A DNA stretch of 55,170 nt, from assembly GCA_965662885.1 (NCBI GenBank), contig CBFIJI010000004.1, positions 1 to 55,170 of the forward strand, written 5' to 3'. Position 1 is the stretch's first letter. Every line of letters begins with the position of its first letter. The stretch comes from CBFIJI01 sp965662885. GTDB taxonomy: Bacteria > Bacteroidota > Bacteroidia > Flavobacteriales > Flavobacteriaceae. Under the pieces are notes generated by a model, which did not search any database, was not told where the DNA came from, and saw only the letters and a list, made by a program, of their open reading frames with translations. Of this stretch, positions 1 to 8,135 are shown piece by piece. The position numbers and the translations under genes were made by a program.

Positions 1-75
1 GAGATCGGTGCGTGTTACAAACTGAGCAGTCAGTAGGCTACTCCAAAAGAGCAATAAATAAATTAACTTGTTCAT
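1..75 (-). CDS. 5' end of a secreted-protein gene (truncated by window edge)
   Basis: Reading leftward from an ATG at 75, the minus strand is open for 25 codons to the window edge. The peptide starts MNKLIYLLLFW and runs to LLTAQ before FVTRTDL, which is a classic Bacteroidota signal peptide (one Lys, hydrophobic core, cleavage after Ala, Gln at +1). The protein is therefore probably exported, but nothing of its mature domain is in view and no family can be named. It is transcribed away from everything else at this end. Confidence 0.55.
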   Translation of the reverse strand, partial: MNKLIYLLLFWSSLLTAQFVTRTDL

Positions 76-415
76 GGGGACTTTTTTAACTCACTTTATG
101 GCTTCGCCGCGGTTCATCACAGAAACCTTTATTTATATAAATACTATTTTATAAGCTTTCCCTTAATAGATGGGGTGCTAAGGAGCTAGGTTTAACTGAA
201 GTAAACTTTTATTCTTACTTTAAAGTATTCTTTCTTCATTTTATGAATTACTTCAACTTAGGAAAGTCATTAGAGCGAGTCTGTTAGCGGTCTTTTTCTC
301 TCTAAGGGCTAACCTGATTTTAGTGCGAAGAGCTTTATAAAAGGAAGATTTTTTAAGGAAATATTTATCAATAATAGCTAATGAAGCTTTATTAAAAAGC
401 AATAGCTCGTTACCG

Positions 416-574
416 ATGGATAGTGTTTTTAAGGAATTGAATTTATTTAAACAAAATGGGGGCTCAAAAAAAGCTTCAATATTGGAAAAATTGGAAAAGA
501 AATTGGGCATTCGTTTCAGATTTGGTTGTCACATTACAAACTTAAACATTAAATTTCTTTCACAAAATTTTTAA
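416..574 (+). CDS. Possible small protein or gene remnant, unknown
   Basis: A 52-codon ORF begins at the ATG at 416 (MDSVFKELNL...). It is Lys/Glu-rich and amphipathic in the middle (ILEKLEKKLGI) and ends at a TAA at 572-574. The frame is open further upstream to a stop at 336-338, without an ATG, so this may be the tail of a broken gene. An intrinsic terminator for this strand follows at 635-656, which favours real transcription in this direction. The opposite strand has an 85-codon ORF (253-510), but its Phe/Ser/Asn composition is what the antisense of a Lys/Glu-rich frame gives. I recognise no family. The rest of 76-640 shows nothing else that I can support. Confidence 0.25.
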   Translation: MDSVFKELNLFKQNGGSKKASILEKLEKKLGIRFRFGCHITNLNIKFLSQNF

Positions 575-634
575 GCCCGAATTCAATAGAATAAACTTTT
601 AGGATAAGTAAGGTATTAAAAAATCAATTTTTTT

Positions 635-656
635 AGCCTAAAGCTTAGGCTTTTTT
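635..656 (+). terminator. Intrinsic terminator, plus strand
   Basis: The stem AGCCTAA (635-641) pairs with TTAGGCT (645-651) across a 3-nt loop, and six T follow on the plus strand. On the minus strand the hairpin is followed by A, so it works only for rightward transcripts. It overlaps the last codons and stop of the convergent DoxX gene. The only rightward candidate upstream is the small ORF at 416-574. Confidence 0.5.
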
Positions 657-1025
657 GAATTTTTGCAAATAAATCAGCGTTAAGGATAAAAGGAGAAACA
701 ACCCTGCTGGGAAAAATTTAATTCCTGGATCACCTATTTTAAAGTGCATGGCGATAGCACCTACCATCAAGACACCAATAACACTAGCAGCCGGGATAAT
801 CAATTTATCATAAAAAATCCCTAGGATCAGTAAAACAGCAGCCAGAATTTTGACTGCGCCGACGACATACATCATATTTTCACTCAAACCATACACTTGA
901 AATTCTTCCAATAGAGTGCTGGCATCACCCCCTCGGTAAATGGTTGGTTTTCCAAAGCGGAAAAGCCAAACGTTTAAAATACTAAGTGAAGTTATTGCAA
1001 TAAGAAGCGTTTTAATCCATTTCAT
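645..1025 (-). CDS. DoxX-like membrane protein (distal copy)
   Basis: A 126-residue protein with four predicted hydrophobic segments: about 5-22, 50-71, 74-95 and 103-121. The first segment is followed by the GGDASTLLEEFQVYGLSE stretch, as in DoxX/DoxX-like inner-membrane proteins. The family is poorly understood; members are linked to quinone-related oxidoreductase subunits or thiosulfate/disulfide metabolism, and here no partner enzyme sits beside it. The ATG at 1025 overlaps the 3' end of the upstream DoxX-like gene by 14 nt, so the two are very likely co-transcribed and translationally coupled. The family call is fairly sure and the function is open. Confidence 0.7.
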   Translation of the reverse strand: MKWIKTLLIAITSLSILNVWLFRFGKPTIYRGGDASTLLEEFQVYGLSENMMYVVGAVKILAAVLLILGIFYDKLIIPAASVIGVLMVGAIAMHFKIGDPGIKFFPAGLFLLLSLTLIYLQKFKKA

Positions 1026-1386
1026 AATGTAAAAAGGTATATATAAAGATAACTAAATTTAAAATCAAAAAAACAAAAGAAGGGAGCGTTTGAAAAAAAT
1101 TATCTCCAATCTTAATTCGGGTTAAAAATCCAAGAAACATTAAAACACTTAATCCTAAAGCACTAATTAAGAGCAGTGTTTTATTAAAAAGACCCAATAT
1201 CAGTCCCAAAGCCCCCAAGAGCTGAAGTACTCCCGTTAAAACCCGGAATTTGGACAGTCCAAAGCGGACAAACTCTTTTTTGAGTTCGGGATTAATGAGT
1301 GCCGATACCCCGTAAAATAAAAACGAAATACTTGATATCAGGATAAGAAGTTTAATAAAGCGCATCAGATTTAAAATTAGTTTCAA
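1012..1386 (-). CDS. DoxX-like membrane protein (proximal copy)
   Basis: A 124-residue four-helix membrane protein of the same size and topology as the gene that follows it on this strand. It shares the pattern of an ELKKEFVRFGLSKF loop after helix 1, then GVLQLLGALGLILGLF in helix 2. The two look like an ancient tandem duplication or a heterodimer pair. The start at 1386 gives MKLILNLMRFIK; the Met at codon 8 (1365) is an equally good start because it gives a tighter signal-anchor. No catalytic or metal-binding residues are visible. Function unknown. Confidence 0.65.
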   Translation of the reverse strand: MKLILNLMRFIKLLILISSISFLFYGVSALINPELKKEFVRFGLSKFRVLTGVLQLLGALGLILGLFNKTLLLISALGLSVLMFLGFLTRIKIGDNFFQTLPSFVFLILNLVIFIYTFLHYEMD

Positions 1387-1477
1387 GATAATATAAATTA
1401 TTATAGTAAAGAACCACTTATGCTTAATACGTCCAATTTAGATTGAAAAACAATACCTTTAAAGACGAACTTTAAAA

Positions 1478-1660
1478 GTGCCTAAGAATTTGGGAAAGCG
1501 CGACAAATCTTGTGATCATTGCAACAAAAAAGAAAACACGCTTTATCGGATTCGTCATAAAGCTCATGATAAAACATGGGTATTTGTGTGCAAAGAATGT
1601 TTATTAACCTTAAAGGAAAACAATCCCCATTATCAGTATGGGGGGACGTGGAAACGATAA
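1478..1660 (+). CDS. Small zinc-ribbon protein
   Basis: A 60-residue basic protein with two CxxC pairs, CDHC (residues 13-16) and CKEC (38-41), separated by a strand-rich stretch. It ends NPHYQYGGTWKR. This is a compact Cys4 zinc ribbon of a kind widespread as stand-alone small proteins; the conserved C-terminal YGGTWK is typical of that family. The start is GTG at 1478, since no ATG is available upstream in frame. A role in nucleic-acid binding is plausible but unproven. It is a single gene, divergent from the DoxX-like pair. Confidence 0.65.
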   Translation: MPKNLGKRDKSCDHCNKKENTLYRIRHKAHDKTWVFVCKECLLTLKENNPHYQYGGTWKR

Positions 1661-1802
1661 GTTGGTGGGTCTTAAAGGAGGGGGATTATTCCCTTGAACA
1701 AGCTTTAAACATTTGATAGACTCCATTTAATAGCAATTCACAAAAAGGCTTAAAAGAGAATTTAGTATTTTTAATACATTACATGATATAAAGAAAACAG
1801 TT

Positions 1803-4190
1803 ATGATCAAGCGAGAAAATCTTTTCTTCCACCTATTTTTTCTAATTTTCCTAAGTATTCAGGCACAAACAGTGCCATTGGAGTCCTTAAAAGCTCCTGT
1901 TGAGATTAAGAGAGATCAATGGGGGATTAATCATATTTATGCTGAAAATCAGCATGACCTTTTTTTTGCTCAAGGCTATGCTGCCGCAAAAGATCGATTG
2001 TTTCAATTTGAAATTTGGCGAAGACAGGCCAGTGGAACCGTTGCTGAAATTCTTGGTGAAGATGAGTTAAAAAGAGATTGGGGCACACGTCTTTTTAAAT
2101 ACAGAGGAGATTTAACGGAAGAAATGGAGCACTATCATCCCGATGGTGTTGAAATCATTACAGCCTACACAAAAGGTGTTAACGCCTATATTGAGGAAGC
2201 CTTAAAAACCCCAGAGGACTTACCGATCGAATTTAAAATGTTGGAACTCCTTCCTCAAAAATGGACTCCCGAGATTGTCATTTCAAGACACCAAGGTCTT
2301 TTAGGGAATATTGGTCAAGAGTTGGCGATTGGGAGAGCTGTGGCCAAATTGGGAGTGGATACGGTAAAAGATTTGATGTGGTTTCACCCCAAAGAACCTG
2401 TATTGGATTTGGACCCAAAAATTCAAGGTAATTTGTTGGATGCGCCCATTCTTGAACTCTATGAAGCCTTTCGAAAACCCATTGATTTCCAAACGAAAGC
2501 AGTTGCTGAAGAGTATCGTAATTTAGGGCAATCGATTGCTGCACATCAATTTCCTTCTAAAGAGGAAGACAGTTTATCGATTGGAAGCAACAATTGGGTA
2601 GTAAGCGGAGCACGAACTGCCGATGGTAATACGTATATGGCCAATGACCCCCATAGAACCATTGCAGGTCCTTCTTTGCGCTATATGGCTCATTTGGTTG
2701 CGCCAGGATGGAATGTCATCGGAGGGGGAGAACCTGAAATCCCAGGAATCTCCATTGGACATAACGAATATGGTGCTTGGGGATTAACGGTTTTTAGAAC
2801 TGATGGAGAGGATTTATACATCTACGATATAAATCCTGAAAACCCCAATCAATATCAATACAAAGGCGAATGGAAAACGATGAAAGTCATTACCGATACG
2901 ATTAAAATTAAAAACAAAACAGACAAAGTCGTTCAACTTCAATATACGCATCATGGCCCTGTAGTTTATACAGACTTGGAACACAATAAGGCCTATGCTG
3001 TTCGTAGTGCTTGGCTAGAACCCGGAGGTTCTCCCTATTTGGCTTCCTTACGAATGGATCAAGCCAAGAATTGGGGCGAATTTCGTATCGCCTGTCACTA
3101 CAGCCATATTCCAGGAGAAAACATGATTTGGGCCGATCCTAAAGGAAATATTGGGTGGCAAGCTGTTGGGATAGCTCCTGTGAGAGAAAATTTTAGCGGT
3201 TTGGTTCCTATTCCGGGTGACGGTTCTTATGAATGGAAGGCCTATTTACCCATTTTGGAAAAACCGAACAGTTATAATCCCGAGTCAGGGTTTATCGCAA
3301 CGGCCAATCAAAACGTTACCCCAGACGATTATCAACATTGGAATGCCATTGGCTATTCGTGGTCAGACCCCTATCGTGGCGATCGGGTCAATGAGGTTTT
3401 GTCATCCACAAACCAACTCACGATGGAACAGATGAAAGCCTTGCAAGTCGATTATTTATCCCTTCCTGCAAGAACGTTGGTTCCCTACTTAAAAACACTT
3501 TCTTTAAAGGGGAGAGCTAAAAAAGCAAAAAAGGCGTTAAAGGATTGGAATTTTGAATTACAAGCCACTTCCATCCCAGCAGCTATTTATGTTGCATGGG
3601 AAAATGAAATTAAGAGAATGGCACATGAACAGTTTGTTCCTGATGAGGCAAAAGCGTTCATCAAAAATTTACAATTAAAAAAAGTCATGGATTGGATCAC
3701 CAAACCTGATACCCGTTTTGGCCAAGACCCAATAGCAGGAAGAGATGCTTTTTTAAGCACAGCTTTTGAACGTGGAGTGGCCTTTTTAGAAGAGCGCTTG
3801 GGCAATGATTTGAGTCAGTGGCAATATGGACAAAAAGAGTTAAAACATACCTATATTAAACACCCATTAAGTAAAGTAGTCAATGATGAAATACGCAATC
3901 AGTTGGATTTTGGGCCTTTGCCCAGAGGTGGAAATGCCTATACGCCCGGATCGACGGGAAGCAACTATCAACAATCCAGTGGGGCTTCTTTTCGAATGTT
4001 GGTCAATACAGGTGATTGGGATGCGGCAATAGGAACGAACAGTCCGGGACAATCAGGAAATCCCGAAAGTCCTTTTTATCGTAATCTTTTTAAACCTTGG
4101 GCTGAGGATGATTATTTTCCCATCTATTTTTCCCGTGAAAAAGTAGAAGAGGTCACCGTATCGAAAACGCTCTTAGTCCCTCTTAAGTAG
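1803..4190 (+). CDS. Penicillin acylase family amidohydrolase (peptidase S45, Ntn hydrolase)
   Basis: A 795-residue exported enzyme. Residues 1-21 are a signal peptide ending SIQAQ. The alpha region carries the family pattern DQWGINHIYAENQHDLFFAQGYAAAKDRLFQ (about 37-70, split here only for description). The beta chain starts at Ser262 in IGSNNWVVSG, the N-terminal nucleophile exposed by autocatalytic cleavage after Gly261. Downstream hallmarks are NDPHRTIAGPS, the HHGPVV segment and ATANQN. Relatives hydrolyse beta-lactam side chains, N-acyl-homoserine lactones or other acyl amides; the natural substrate cannot be read from the sequence. Length fits the family. It stands alone, with no obvious operon partner. 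Confidence 0.9.
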   Translation: MIKRENLFFHLFFLIFLSIQAQTVPLESLKAPVEIKRDQWGINHIYAENQHDLFFAQGYAAAKDRLFQFEIWRRQASGTVAEILGEDELKRDWGTRLFKYRGDLTEEMEHYHPDGVEIITAYTKGVNAYIEEALKTPEDLPIEFKMLELLPQKWTPEIVISRHQGLLGNIGQELAIGRAVAKLGVDTVKDLMWFHPKEPVLDLDPKIQGNLLDAPILELYEAFRKPIDFQTKAVAEEYRNLGQSIAAHQFPSKEEDSLSIGSNNWVVSGARTADGNTYMANDPHRTIAGPSLRYMAHLVAPGWNVIGGGEPEIPGISIGHNEYGAWGLTVFRTDGEDLYIYDINPENPNQYQYKGEWKTMKVITDTIKIKNKTDKVVQLQYTHHGPVVYTDLEHNKAYAVRSAWLEPGGSPYLASLRMDQAKNWGEFRIACHYSHIPGENMIWADPKGNIGWQAVGIAPVRENFSGLVPIPGDGSYEWKAYLPILEKPNSYNPESGFIATANQNVTPDDYQHWNAIGYSWSDPYRGDRVNEVLSSTNQLTMEQMKALQVDYLSLPARTLVPYLKTLSLKGRAKKAKKALKDWNFELQATSIPAAIYVAWENEIKRMAHEQFVPDEAKAFIKNLQLKKVMDWITKPDTRFGQDPIAGRDAFLSTAFERGVAFLEERLGNDLSQWQYGQKELKHTYIKHPLSKVVNDEIRNQLDFGPLPRGGNAYTPGSTGSNYQQSSGASFRMLVNTGDWDAAIGTNSPGQSGNPESPFYRNLFKPWAEDDYFPIYFSREKVEEVTVSKTLLVPLK

Positions 4191-4250
4191 GATATTAGGG
4201 TCTCGAAAAATTTAGGTGTTAAATTTGTGGTCAATAAAAGGGTGAATCCT

Positions 4251-4258
4251 TATTTTTG
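4251..4258 (+). promoter_or_regulatory. Bacteroidota-type promoter for lipoprotein gene
   Basis: TATTTTTG matches the TAnnTTTG -7 consensus exactly, and a TTTG at 4224-4227 could be the -33 element (23-nt spacer, at the long end of what is accepted). The box lies 44 nt before the ATG at 4302. Confidence 0.45.
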
Positions 4259-4301
4259 TTCAGTTTTTTATTCATAGAATTAAAAATAGTTACCTCAATC
4301 G

Positions 4302-4760
4302 ATGAATACATTCCCTATGCCTACTCTAAAATTACTATTTCTTAGTTCGTTTTTAAGCTTTCTTTTCTTTGCCTGTTCCAAGGAAGCAATTCCCGATCCT
4401 ATAGTCGGTGATTGGACAGTTTATTCATTGACAGACAGTAATGGAAAAATTACACTTTGGGAGTCGCTTGTTGACGACCTTACTGAATTAGTCCCTGGTT
4501 ATAGTTGTATGGAATACACCGCTAACATTACTGAAACTTTGGTGACCACCAATTATGTTTTTATTGATTTATCATCTACAGGCTGTATTGACCCCATTAT
4601 TTTTGCCTATATCTGGAAAAAAACAAACCAAGAGGATGCGTACACTTTCACTGTGGGGAACAATGTATCTTCATTTACTATTAGTTTTTCTAATGAGGAA
4701 CAACGGATGACTTGGAAAGACAACACGACCAATGAAATAACAGTTTGGGATAGACGCTAA
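4302..4760 (+). CDS. Lipocalin-like lipoprotein, unknown role
   Basis: A 152-residue protein with a lipoprotein signal: a hydrophobic core, then FFAC with Cys25 as the acylation site. The mature part begins DPIVGDWTVYSL, the IVGxW opening of small lipocalin-like beta-barrel lipoproteins common in Flavobacteriia. It then has strand-like alternation to the end (WKDNTTNEITVWDRR). The gene after it has a similar plan (lipobox, then DPYVGTYNI), so the two may be related neighbours. No ligand or enzymatic residues can be read off. Confidence 0.6.
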   Translation: MNTFPMPTLKLLFLSSFLSFLFFACSKEAIPDPIVGDWTVYSLTDSNGKITLWESLVDDLTELVPGYSCMEYTANITETLVTTNYVFIDLSSTGCIDPIIFAYIWKKTNQEDAYTFTVGNNVSSFTISFSNEEQRMTWKDNTTNEITVWDRR

Positions 4761-4829
4761 TTTTCATTTTTTTTTAAAAACTTATTAGGATTTCAATTAA
4801 CTTTAAGCAATTAAAAAAAACACGAAACA

Positions 4830-5195
4830 ATGAAAAACGTTCTTTATACTTTTCTCTTCCTTTTTGTAGTATCCTGTGGAGTCCAAAAAAAAATAGCAGT
4901 AGATCCCTATGTTGGAACTTATAACATCACCATTTTTCAAGTAGATGGCTTTGGAGATATACCCTTACAGATGGCCATTTCAAAAAACGAATCAGGCTAC
5001 ACTTCCACGCTGACAGATCCTGCTGGAAACACATCTATTGATGTTTCCTCGACCACACTTAATGAAAAGGAATTTTCCATTGAAGCCTATTCCATGGGAT
5101 ATGATATTTATTTAGATATAAATATTGATCAAGACAAAGTCTCTGGGGTAATGATGGATATGTTTGATATAGAAGGGACAAGAAGTAAGCAGTAA
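4830..5195 (+). CDS. Small lipoprotein, unknown role
   Basis: A 121-residue predicted lipoprotein. The signal MKNVLYTFLFLFVVSC puts the lipidated Cys at 16. The mature domain opens DPYVGTYNITIFQVDGFG and is rich in beta-strand alternation, with a YVGTYN motif resembling the lipocalin-like lipoprotein just upstream. There are 69 nt between the two genes and no terminator, so co-transcription is possible. Function unknown. Confidence 0.6.
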   Translation: MKNVLYTFLFLFVVSCGVQKKIAVDPYVGTYNITIFQVDGFGDIPLQMAISKNESGYTSTLTDPAGNTSIDVSSTTLNEKEFSIEAYSMGYDIYLDINIDQDKVSGVMMDMFDIEGTRSKQ

Positions 5196-5224
5196 TTTTT
5201 AGGGGACTTTTTTAAAAAGGGTAT

Positions 5225-5326
5225 TTACTTTTTTTTGTTCCATAACCCTTGAATGGCGGAATATAACATCCATAGAACAAAGGCGATTGCCCCATAAACT
5301 ATAATGTTTCGAATAAAGTAACCCAT
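5225..5326 (-). CDS. 33-residue membrane miniprotein
   Basis: The ATG at 5326 opens a 33-codon frame ending in TAA at 5225-5227. The product begins MGYFIRNIIVYG, has one 17-20-residue transmembrane helix (about 8-27) and ends in a basic tail WNKKK. That is a complete small single-pass protein with a positive cytoplasmic end. It follows another miniprotein gene by 6 nt on the same strand, downstream of an exact TAnnTTTG promoter box. No family is recognised. The length alone is not proof; the topology, spacing and promoter together make it credible. Confidence 0.55.
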   Translation of the reverse strand: MGYFIRNIIVYGAIAFVLWMLYSAIQGLWNKKK

Positions 5327-5332
5327 TGCGTT

Positions 5333-5422
5333 TTAGTTGAGATGACGCTCTTTGATTTCAATGGCCAAGCCAAAGATTAAGCAAACAAAAAGACTTCCTA
5401 AAATAATGCCACCGACACCCAT
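5333..5422 (-). CDS. 29-residue membrane miniprotein
   Basis: The ATG at 5422 starts a 29-codon frame that ends in TAA at 5333-5335. It encodes MGVGGIILGSLFVCLIFGLA followed by a charged tail IEIKERHLN, so one transmembrane helix with a hydrophilic C-terminus. It is the first gene after the promoter box at 5434-5441, giving a 5' leader of only a few nucleotides, and it precedes the 33-residue miniprotein by 6 nt. Possible roles are an accessory subunit of a membrane complex, but no partner is visible locally. Function unknown. Confidence 0.55.
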   Translation of the reverse strand: MGVGGIILGSLFVCLIFGLAIEIKERHLN

Positions 5423-5433
5423 AATTTTTTTAT

Positions 5434-5441
5434 CAAATATA
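5434..5441 (-). promoter_or_regulatory. Promoter for the miniprotein pair
   Basis: The minus strand reads TATATTTG here, an exact TAnnTTTG -7 box, 11 nt upstream of the ATG at 5422. No clear -33 TTG is seen. The rest of 5442-5638 shows no other structure that I can support. Confidence 0.45.
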
Positions 5442-5638
5442 GTAAATATACCTATTGACCTATTCAGATTCCATTTAAACAATTGATTTATTCTTGAATT
5501 TGATGTGTTTCCAACTTTTCACCACTCTTTTGCTTTAGTTTCTATGGCGTCTTTGATACTCTCCTGTTGATAAATACCATCAAAAATGATTACTTTAGGG
5601 CAAAAGAGAATATAAAAAACAAGTATTTAAGTACGGAT

Positions 5639-7039
5639 ATGAAAAATATAAATAGAAGAAATTTTATTAAAAAAACGTCCCTGTCAACTGCTTCTTTATA
5701 TATGGCGACGGCCATGGCAGGTTGTGAAGACCCTCAAGGCGCTCGTCCAGAAGCAAATATGTATATGGGTGGATTTCAGGCCCCTAAATTAGACACAGTT
5801 CGGATTGCAGTTATTGGTGTTGGTGCTCGGGGGAGTGGTCATGTCTATCAATTGGCAAGCATTGAAGGAACCGAAATTGTCGCCATTAGTGATTTGTACG
5901 AAGATTTAGTTCAACGTTCCGTTGCCCGTTGCATCGAAGCTGGAAAAGGAGAGCGTCACCAAAATATTGCAACCTATTTTGGCGAGGAAGATCAATGGAA
6001 AGTTATGTTGGAAACCGAAAAGCCTGATGTGGTCTTTATTGCTACCAATTGGAAAAATCATGCCCCTATGGCTATAGCAGCCATGCAAAACGGGGCGCAT
6101 GCCTTTGTGGAAGTGCCTATAGCGGTTACTCTGGAAGAAATGTGGGCCATCGTTAATACCTCAGAGCAAACCCAAAAGCACTGTATGATGATGGAAAATG
6201 TCAACTATGGGCGAGACGAATTACTGTATTTAAATCTCTGTCGCAAGAAAATGATAGGAGAACTATTGCATGCAGAAGCGGCCTATATTCATGAGTTGCG
6301 TTTTCAAATGGAAGAGCAAAAACGCGGTACAGGTTCTTGGCGAACTTACCACTATGCCCAACGCAATGGTAATCTTTATCCTACACATGGTTTGGGGCCT
6401 GTTGCCCAGTATATGAATTTAGGAAGAGGTGAGGATACTTTTGGTTCTTTGGTCTCTTTTTCAACTCCTGCACGTGGGAGGCAAGCCTATGCCGAAAAGC
6501 AGTATCCAAAGGAGCATCAATGGAATCAGTTGGATTATAAAGGGGGTGACATGAATACCTCGATCATAAAAACAGCCTTAGGAAGAACCATCATGGTTCA
6601 ATGGGATGAAACCAGCCCACGACCCTATTCGCGACACAACTTGATACAAGGAACTAAAGGAACTTTAGCTGGTTTTCCAACGCGTGTCGCCTTTGAAGGT
6701 GGAGTGCCAGGCGCTACAGACAGTCACCATCAGTGGGCAAAAGGGGAACAATTAGACGCCCTTTATGAAGAATACGAACATCCAGTCTATAAACGCTTGG
6801 GTGCCGTTGCTAAAAAAATGGGAGGCCATGGAGGGATGGATTTTTTAATGCTCTATCGCATTGTTGAATGTCTTCGAGAAGGGCAAGCATTAGACCAAAA
6901 TGTATATGAAGGATGTCTTTGGAGTGCCGTATCTCCTCTAAGTGAACGTTCTGTGGAACAAGGAGGCGCCCCTCAACAGTTCCCTGACTTTACTCGAGGG
7001 GCATGGGAAACGACTAAACCTTTGGACATTATCCTTTAA
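5639..7039 (+). CDS. GH109-type NAD-dependent glycosidase (Gfo/Idh/MocA fold)
   Basis: The frame opens at 5567, but the ATG at 5639 (466 residues) is preferred because it puts the Tat motif NRRNFIKK at residues 5-12. A Cys at 29 (AMAGC) could also be lipidated. Residues 53-67 (VRIAVIGVGARGSGH) are the Rossmann NAD-binding loop. FIATNWKNHAP, HAFVEVPIA and the GTGSWRTYHYAQRNG / NLYPTHGLGPVAQYMN blocks match glycoside hydrolase family 109, whose known members release alpha-linked N-acetylgalactosamine through an NAD-assisted mechanism. Next come a GHMP kinase (23-nt gap) and a nucleotidyltransferase, which suggests salvage of the released sugar. A simple sugar dehydrogenase role is the alternative. 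Confidence 0.85.
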   Translation: MKNINRRNFIKKTSLSTASLYMATAMAGCEDPQGARPEANMYMGGFQAPKLDTVRIAVIGVGARGSGHVYQLASIEGTEIVAISDLYEDLVQRSVARCIEAGKGERHQNIATYFGEEDQWKVMLETEKPDVVFIATNWKNHAPMAIAAMQNGAHAFVEVPIAVTLEEMWAIVNTSEQTQKHCMMMENVNYGRDELLYLNLCRKKMIGELLHAEAAYIHELRFQMEEQKRGTGSWRTYHYAQRNGNLYPTHGLGPVAQYMNLGRGEDTFGSLVSFSTPARGRQAYAEKQYPKEHQWNQLDYKGGDMNTSIIKTALGRTIMVQWDETSPRPYSRHNLIQGTKGTLAGFPTRVAFEGGVPGATDSHHQWAKGEQLDALYEEYEHPVYKRLGAVAKKMGGHGGMDFLMLYRIVECLREGQALDQNVYEGCLWSAVSPLSERSVEQGGAPQQFPDFTRGAWETTKPLDIIL

Positions 7040-7062
7040 TTTTTAAAAACCATCCTTTTTTT

Positions 7063-8124
7063 ATGAGAATAACCCCAATACAAGTACCTGCTAGAATTTG
7101 TTTTTTTGGTGATCATCAAGATTATTTGGACTTACCTGTAATTGCTGGAACAATTGATCGTTTTATTACGTTTACTGCAGTTGAAAAACCGGGGCTTACC
7201 CTCCAAATTATCTTACCTGATATCAGTGAATCCATAGAAATTTCTTTAGAAGATAATGGGGAGCACATAAAAAAAAACGACTATTTCCGATCGGCCTTGG
7301 TCGTATTAAAACAATATGGTATTGAAGTTAAGAAAGGATTTGAAGTAACCCTTAGCGGAAATATACCCATCAACGCTGGACTTTCTAGTTCTTCAGCTTT
7401 GGCGGTGGGTTGGATTCGATTTTTATTGGCAGCATCAGAACATCCAACTCCTGTGAGTGACCTTCAAATTGGAAAATGGGCCTATGAATCGGAGGTGTTA
7501 TTTTTTAACCAACCGGGAGGTTTAATGGATCAGTACACGATTGCCTTGGGGGGACTTATTTACATTGAGACCCAATCGGGGGAGTGTATTCCTTTAACTG
7601 CCGATTTAGGAACGTTAATCGTAGCAGAATCTGGATTAGCAAAGCAAACCTTGACGGTTTTAAAAAATGCACGGGTCTATGCACAAGCAGCCATTGAAGC
7701 GGTCACTGAACAGTACCCAGAATTTGATTTGCATTCCTCCACTGTGGCGGATTACGAAAAATACAAGTCCATTGTCCCCAAAAAATACCAATCTTATTGG
7801 TATGCAGCGATTCATAACTACGCCCTTACGCTAAAAGCAAAATCCATGCTTTTGGAAGGGCCTATTAATACTGTTTTATTGGGGCAATGGATGCAAGAAC
7901 ATCAATCGATTTTACAAAACCACATTCAAAACACCCCTGCACCGATGGTCAAAATGATCGATGCGGCGATTGCAGCGGGAGCTCTTGGAGCTAAAATCAT
8001 TGGTTCTGGTGGCGGTGGATGTATTGTTGCAATGGCCACTCCAGCAACTAAATCAAACATTATTGAAGCTTTTTTAAAAGCGGGAGCTCCAGCAGCTTAC
8101 GAAGTTCAACTCAGCTCACATTAA
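7063..8124 (+). CDS. GHMP-family sugar kinase (galactokinase-like)
   Basis: A 353-residue cytoplasmic kinase. Motif 1 is PARICFFGDHQDY (residues 9-21), equivalent to the GRxNLIGEHTDY sugar-binding motif of galactokinases but clearly diverged. Motif 2 is the phosphate loop INAGLSSSSAL (103-113). The likely catalytic Asp is in GGLMDQY (about 156), and motif 3 is GAKIIGSGGGGC (about 309-320). The substrate is probably a hexose or N-acetylhexosamine phosphorylated at C1, inferred from its place between the GH109 enzyme and a sugar-1-phosphate nucleotidyltransferase (11-nt gap). L-fucose or heptose-type kinases cannot be excluded. Confidence 0.8.
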   Translation: MRITPIQVPARICFFGDHQDYLDLPVIAGTIDRFITFTAVEKPGLTLQIILPDISESIEISLEDNGEHIKKNDYFRSALVVLKQYGIEVKKGFEVTLSGNIPINAGLSSSSALAVGWIRFLLAASEHPTPVSDLQIGKWAYESEVLFFNQPGGLMDQYTIALGGLIYIETQSGECIPLTADLGTLIVAESGLAKQTLTVLKNARVYAQAAIEAVTEQYPEFDLHSSTVADYEKYKSIVPKKYQSYWYAAIHNYALTLKAKSMLLEGPINTVLLGQWMQEHQSILQNHIQNTPAPMVKMIDAAIAAGALGAKIIGSGGGGCIVAMATPATKSNIIEAFLKAGAPAAYEVQLSSH

Positions 8125-8135
8125 TTCCTATAAGT

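Noticed and set aside
253..510. 85-codon minus-strand ORF
   Set aside because: Phe/Ser/Asn-rich composition is what the antisense of the Lys/Glu-rich plus-strand frame gives; a rightward terminator nearby also favours the other strand.
1669..1697. AAAGGAGGGGGA as a ribosome binding site
   Set aside because: No start codon follows at a usable distance; the GGGA/TCCC symmetry there is short and has no T run.
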